A DNA stretch of 64,000 bases, from positions 30,881,375-30,945,374 of the forward strand of contig CAIIXF020000005.1 of assembly GCA_903813345.2 (NCBI GenBank), read 5' to 3'. The position numbers and the translations under genes were made by a program. How positions within the stretch are numbered: the stretch's first letter is position 1; every line of letters starts with the position of its first letter. Positions 60,880 to 64,000 of this stretch are shown piece after piece. Source of the stretch: Owenia fusiformis (lineage: Eukaryota > Annelida > Polychaeta > Sabellida > Oweniidae). The notes below the pieces were generated by a model that did no database searches, was not told the origin of the DNA, and saw nothing but the letters and a program-made list of their open reading frames with translations.

Positions 60880-61539
60880 CTGAAAACAAAAGCAAACTGA
60901 ATAACATTTTTAGTTCATGGTATTGTCAGTATGTGAAAAGATTCTGTATCACACGCTAAATGAATACAAGTGATGCAAGGAGTATGAAAACCTGGAGTAG
61001 ACTCGACTTTAAAAAACAGACTGGATATTTATTAAATCAAATTAAATAAGCGTACACACTTAGTCAATGGTCAATACCTGTATAGTATACTCAAATACAA
61101 CAAATATCACTTTTAGCAATTCAATAACCTATAACTTATATGCCTCAGAGAATTTCTTTTCATATCTAACAGACATGCTAAAAATCTTATAGATGTGATG
61201 TTCATTGGTTATTAAGTGAGGAAATTAGGCGAAGAAATGATATGATGAGTTACAATCATAATGGTGAAAACATATTTTGCATATTTTAAGTTGAAGTATT
61301 TGTGACATTGATGTCAGAGCCAGGGGAAAAGCTGTAATACAGGCATATTCAATATCCTAGATGCGAGTAGAAATAATCTTGATACGTCATTAAAATTCAA
61401 AACTGATGTCATATTTGGAATCTACATGTAAAATTACATCTATAAATGTGGTTTTGAAAAGAGTTTATCAACTTTGAAAATTTAATTTTCTTTGAAAATG
61501 TAACTTCTAGGTCAGGGAGATTCCCCATAGACCCCATGT

Positions 61540-61663
61540 TGTAAAATCACAAAAAGTGAAATATCTGCCAAACGCTGACTGCTGAATACCAGCCGCTGAA
61601 CACCATCCACAAAAAAGTTTGAGACTATAACAATATGTCAGGACTTTTGGTGGTGACATAAAG
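61540..61663 (+). mobile_element. Short family D element just downstream of exon 2
   Basis: AAACGCTGACTGCTGAATACC, then ACAAAAAAGTTTGAGACTATAACAA and the hairpin TATGTCAGGAC-TTTTG-GTGGTGACATA, whose left arm has mismatches. Ends 18 bases from the exon 2 donor. Confidence 0.6.
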
Positions 61664-61680
61664 AAAAACAGGATACATAC

Positions 61681-61822
61681 CATCACCAACAGATGAGAGT
61701 GAATCTGAGATATACAGCAGGCCCATGTAGACTGCATCTATCTTCTGTAGAGTTGGAAGGAACCTCTTCATACACTTAGACTTATGATTAGACATAAGCA
61801 CGTCTTTGGCACATTTATCAGC
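61681..61822 (-). CDS. Multi-Tudor protein gene, exon 2 (probable start codon at 61795)
   Basis: A 142-base exon with an AATAG acceptor and donor GTATGT, ending in phase 1 to match exon 3. The first in-frame ATG is at 61795 and gives MSNHKSKCMKRFLPTLQKID. If the upstream exon at 62729 is used, an in-frame TGA lies before this ATG, so coding would start here; the context of the ATG (C at -3) is weak. If another, unseen coding exon exists upstream, the frame is also open to the acceptor (ADKCAKDVL). No domain is recognised. Confidence 0.7.
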
Positions 61823-61913
61823 CTATTAAAGAAATTACTTAAAGAAACATACAATAAAGAGAAAGTGTCAGTGAATTTTAAAGTGATTATTACATATCGA
61901 TGTTTACGGATGG

Positions 61914-62118
61914 CAGTGATCTCCCCAGGATTTTTCTCAGGTGGGTGCAAAATTCTCATTTTCAGAATTCAGACCAAAATTTGTCAAAATATGCCAATTT
62001 TTCATGATTTTTCTCATTTTCAAGTGGATGCAAATGGATTTTCAGATGGGTGCAAGCCTAGTTTCAAAATCTCAGGTCTGTGCTGTGTCCACTTGCTTTA
62101 ATGCTGGGGAGATCACTG
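61914..62118 (+). mobile_element. CAG-type MITE with 5-bp target duplication (family E, copy 3)
   Basis: CAGTGATCTCCCCAGGAT at the left and ATGCTGGGGAGATCACTG at the right (one mismatch), flanked by GATGG (61909-61913 and 62119-62123). Length 205 bp, in intron 1 of the Tudor gene. Confidence 0.88.
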
Positions 62119-62728
62119 GATGGGTTATTGTACTTAAGTATTGATAAAGATAACACCTATTTAAAAAGTCCAATGGTCTCAAACACATATAAGGGATCAG
62201 ATCAAGTACAAAATGTGGAATGAAATCATTGACAGTGAATTAATACAAGTGAACTCAAATATAAAGTTTTTTAAAAGGATGAAAGGATGAGAGTTTGGAG
62301 GTTGCTAAATGTAAAATGTACAAGTTAAAACAGAAATAAAACAAATATTAAAAAAAGTTTTTAAAAATCTTTTCCACTATGTAGTCTTGCTTAATTTGAC
62401 TGCAACTCTAATCTAGGGATGCGTATGGGTAGTTTAGAAAATACATCACCAAGAAAATGCATTTTCTAAAATTTTGGGGCTCCCAGAGGGTAAATTTAAA
62501 TTATGAATTTTACTTTTAGATTTTTATGAAACAAATTGCCTACATCATTTTGTATGTTGTAATATTATACATTAATTAATAAGAGGTACTAAAGTATTAC
62601 TACTACACATTTAATTTTTAAATGTTATTATCGAATTCAAATATAAATCAACTATTTTAACTGAGCCAAGTATTGGATGATTGGAGGCAGTATTGATCAA
62701 ATTTGCAAAGGGTTAATTTTATTCTCAC

Positions 62729-62790
62729 CTGTCTCAACAAAACAGGAATATCCCAGAATTCATACAGTCATACTTCTCTTATGTAAACTA
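62729..62790 (-). other. Candidate non-coding first exon of the Tudor gene
   Basis: A consensus donor (ACAG/GTGAGA) follows 62729 on the minus strand. The frame that would join exon 2 has a TGA shortly upstream, so the exon would be 5' UTR. An inverted CCAAT box lies just upstream at 62801-62806. The 5' end is only a guess from the CCAAT position. Confidence 0.4.
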
Positions 62791-62794
62791 TATC

Positions 62795-62985
62795 ATTGAT
62801 TGGCCAAGGGTTCATCTATAATCCTGGGAAGTGACCTCTTCTGGACGAAAAGCGTGGGAACATCTGATATGACCAGTTCCCATAACAGTGTGTCACCTCA
62901 CTGTATGTACAGTGATCGCCTACTATTAAAAGTGCGTGATCAAAGACTCGACAAGATGCGCAAAATTCGAAATGTCGGAGGAAAG
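62795..62985 (+). promoter_or_regulatory. Candidate bidirectional promoter with plus-strand first exon
   Basis: The stretch is less AT-rich than its surroundings and holds ATTGGCCA (a CCAAT box read on the minus strand). On the plus strand a good donor, GGAAAG/GTATGT, ends an exon at 62985. Two short frames could start coding: ATG at 62956 (MRKIRNVGGK) or at 62972 (MSEER). The minus-strand Tudor first exon starts within about 70 bases, so the two could share one promoter. No downstream plus-strand exon is recognised before 64000. Confidence 0.35.
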
Positions 62986-64000
62986 GTATGTTTGTTTCTC
63001 TTTTCTTTACCACCTTTATGACATTTTACCTACAGATGGTATTCCATATGCTGTATAAGAGACTCAAGATTCATTTGGTAACAGGATTCGGTGATTGGTT
63101 CAACCGAAATACCTGAACTGAGTTAATAAATGAAGCAAAATCAAAAAAACCGCCGAATGAAAATGTATATTTCACCAAATTTTCTGTTTTTAGATTACCA
63201 AAACCACAAAACCAACATGCTTATGGTTAATATACATAATACTTAACATTACATGCATATCAGACGTTCCAACTCCCCTTCAGTATCGAGTAAGAAGGAT
63301 GTTATGAAAACAATTTATGATCAGCCAAGTGGGTGATTTTACCATGTGGATTCTAATGATATGTTCTTTGCATTTCAGAGTGGTTGGGTTTACATGATTT
63401 TACTGTCCTTCATTACGAACTCCTAAATTTCAAATCATTATAAACCACCTTGTAGAACATCATGAAGAAGAAGAGATGAAGATAGATTAGAAAGATTACT
63501 GAAAATAGAGGCAAATCTAGAATGATAACAAGAATTCGAAATTTCTCTGGAATAATACCAAATGAAGTGAAATCAATTAATAAACACATACTTGTAGAAA
63601 GTGATGAATTCATGACAATTTCAGTGATTGACAATAATCGAATGAAATCATCCAGAATCTCTGATTCAACAACTGCTACAAAATCAAATAAAATTACCAA
63701 TGAAATTGCAATAGAACGAGAATATCAATTAGTAATGAAATGACAATAAATGATTCTGAAATTACAATAGACTCTCATTCTCCAATAGTGTCCACCAGTT
63801 AATCTGAGATGATACCCCTCTGAGCAAAGCCTAAACTGGAACTTTTACTCGGTCCCATCGATCCACATAACTCTTTCATTAGAGATAATAGCATGGTATT
63901 TATTTCACATTTTGTAGAGTTTCTCTAAAAACGCTCACTAATCGTTTATTTTGCATTCGATTACATACAATTCTAAAATTCTCAAGCTAATCACTTATAG
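62986..64000. other. Upstream sequence, no gene recognised
   Basis: AT-rich; no acceptor followed by a convincing coding frame. Open frames at 63413-63743 on both strands have no domain. Confidence 0.4.

Noticed and set aside
61681-61822. B-box or RING finger at the N-terminus of the Tudor protein, as in RNF17
   Set aside because: Only two Cys and one His in an ADKCAK...NHKSKC context; no zinc-binding pattern.
63413-63743. Overlapping frames on both strands as a gene pair
   Set aside because: AT-rich, Asn/Ser/Ile-biased, no domain; likely chance.

Overview
The window looks like nuclear DNA of an animal, probably a mollusc and most likely a bivalve. It is AT-rich, has few genes, short exons with GT/AG borders in long introns, and very many short non-autonomous DNA elements with tandem-repeat cores. 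The mollusc/bivalve call is an inference from the style of the repeats; no marker gene proves it.

The main gene lies on the minus strand and spans almost the whole window. Fourteen coding exons can be joined by eye, from about 61.8 kb down to 367, with matching splice phases at every junction, plus a possible non-coding first exon near 62.73 kb. About 1,280 codons are visible and the gene runs off the left edge. The product has a long hydrophilic N-terminal half, an extended Tudor domain (exons 3-7), a linker with a Lys-rich patch, a second extended Tudor domain (exons 11-12), an acidic spacer, a C-x8-C-x5-C-x3-H zinc finger (exon 14) and the start of a third Tudor domain (exon 15). Proteins with several extended Tudor domains bind methyl-arginine tails of PIWI proteins in germline granules, so a germline piRNA scaffold is the expected role. 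A 40-kb intron (7.7-48.2 kb) separates exons 13 and 14.

Nested in that intron, on the same strand, is an intronless coding region for a divergent rhodopsin-like GPCR of 487 residues (16.1-17.6 kb). It has a heavily glycosylated N-terminus and DVY in place of DRY. Candidate promoters with first-exon donors on the plus strand occur near 1.1, 11.8 and 62.8 kb; the last may be bidirectional with the Tudor gene.

Most of the rest is repeats. (1) Four families share one plan: short terminal inverted repeat (TIR), tandem-repeat core, often a GGAC/GACA microsatellite, and a terminal stem-loop whose right arm is the TIR. They resemble pearl/HINE (Helentron-type) elements. (2) Two MITE families starting with CAG have 5-bp target duplications. 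(3) A 3-kb element has TIRs and a 5-bp duplication. (4) A MITE family has 9-bp duplications and carries CCAAT and CRE motifs. (5) There are several foldback palindromes, including an array of four hairpins at 44.1 kb. (6) An 18-bp minisatellite of about 82 copies (40.09-41.56 kb) is open in reading frames on both strands. (7) A 54-bp tandem duplication multiplies the splice acceptor of Tudor exon 12.
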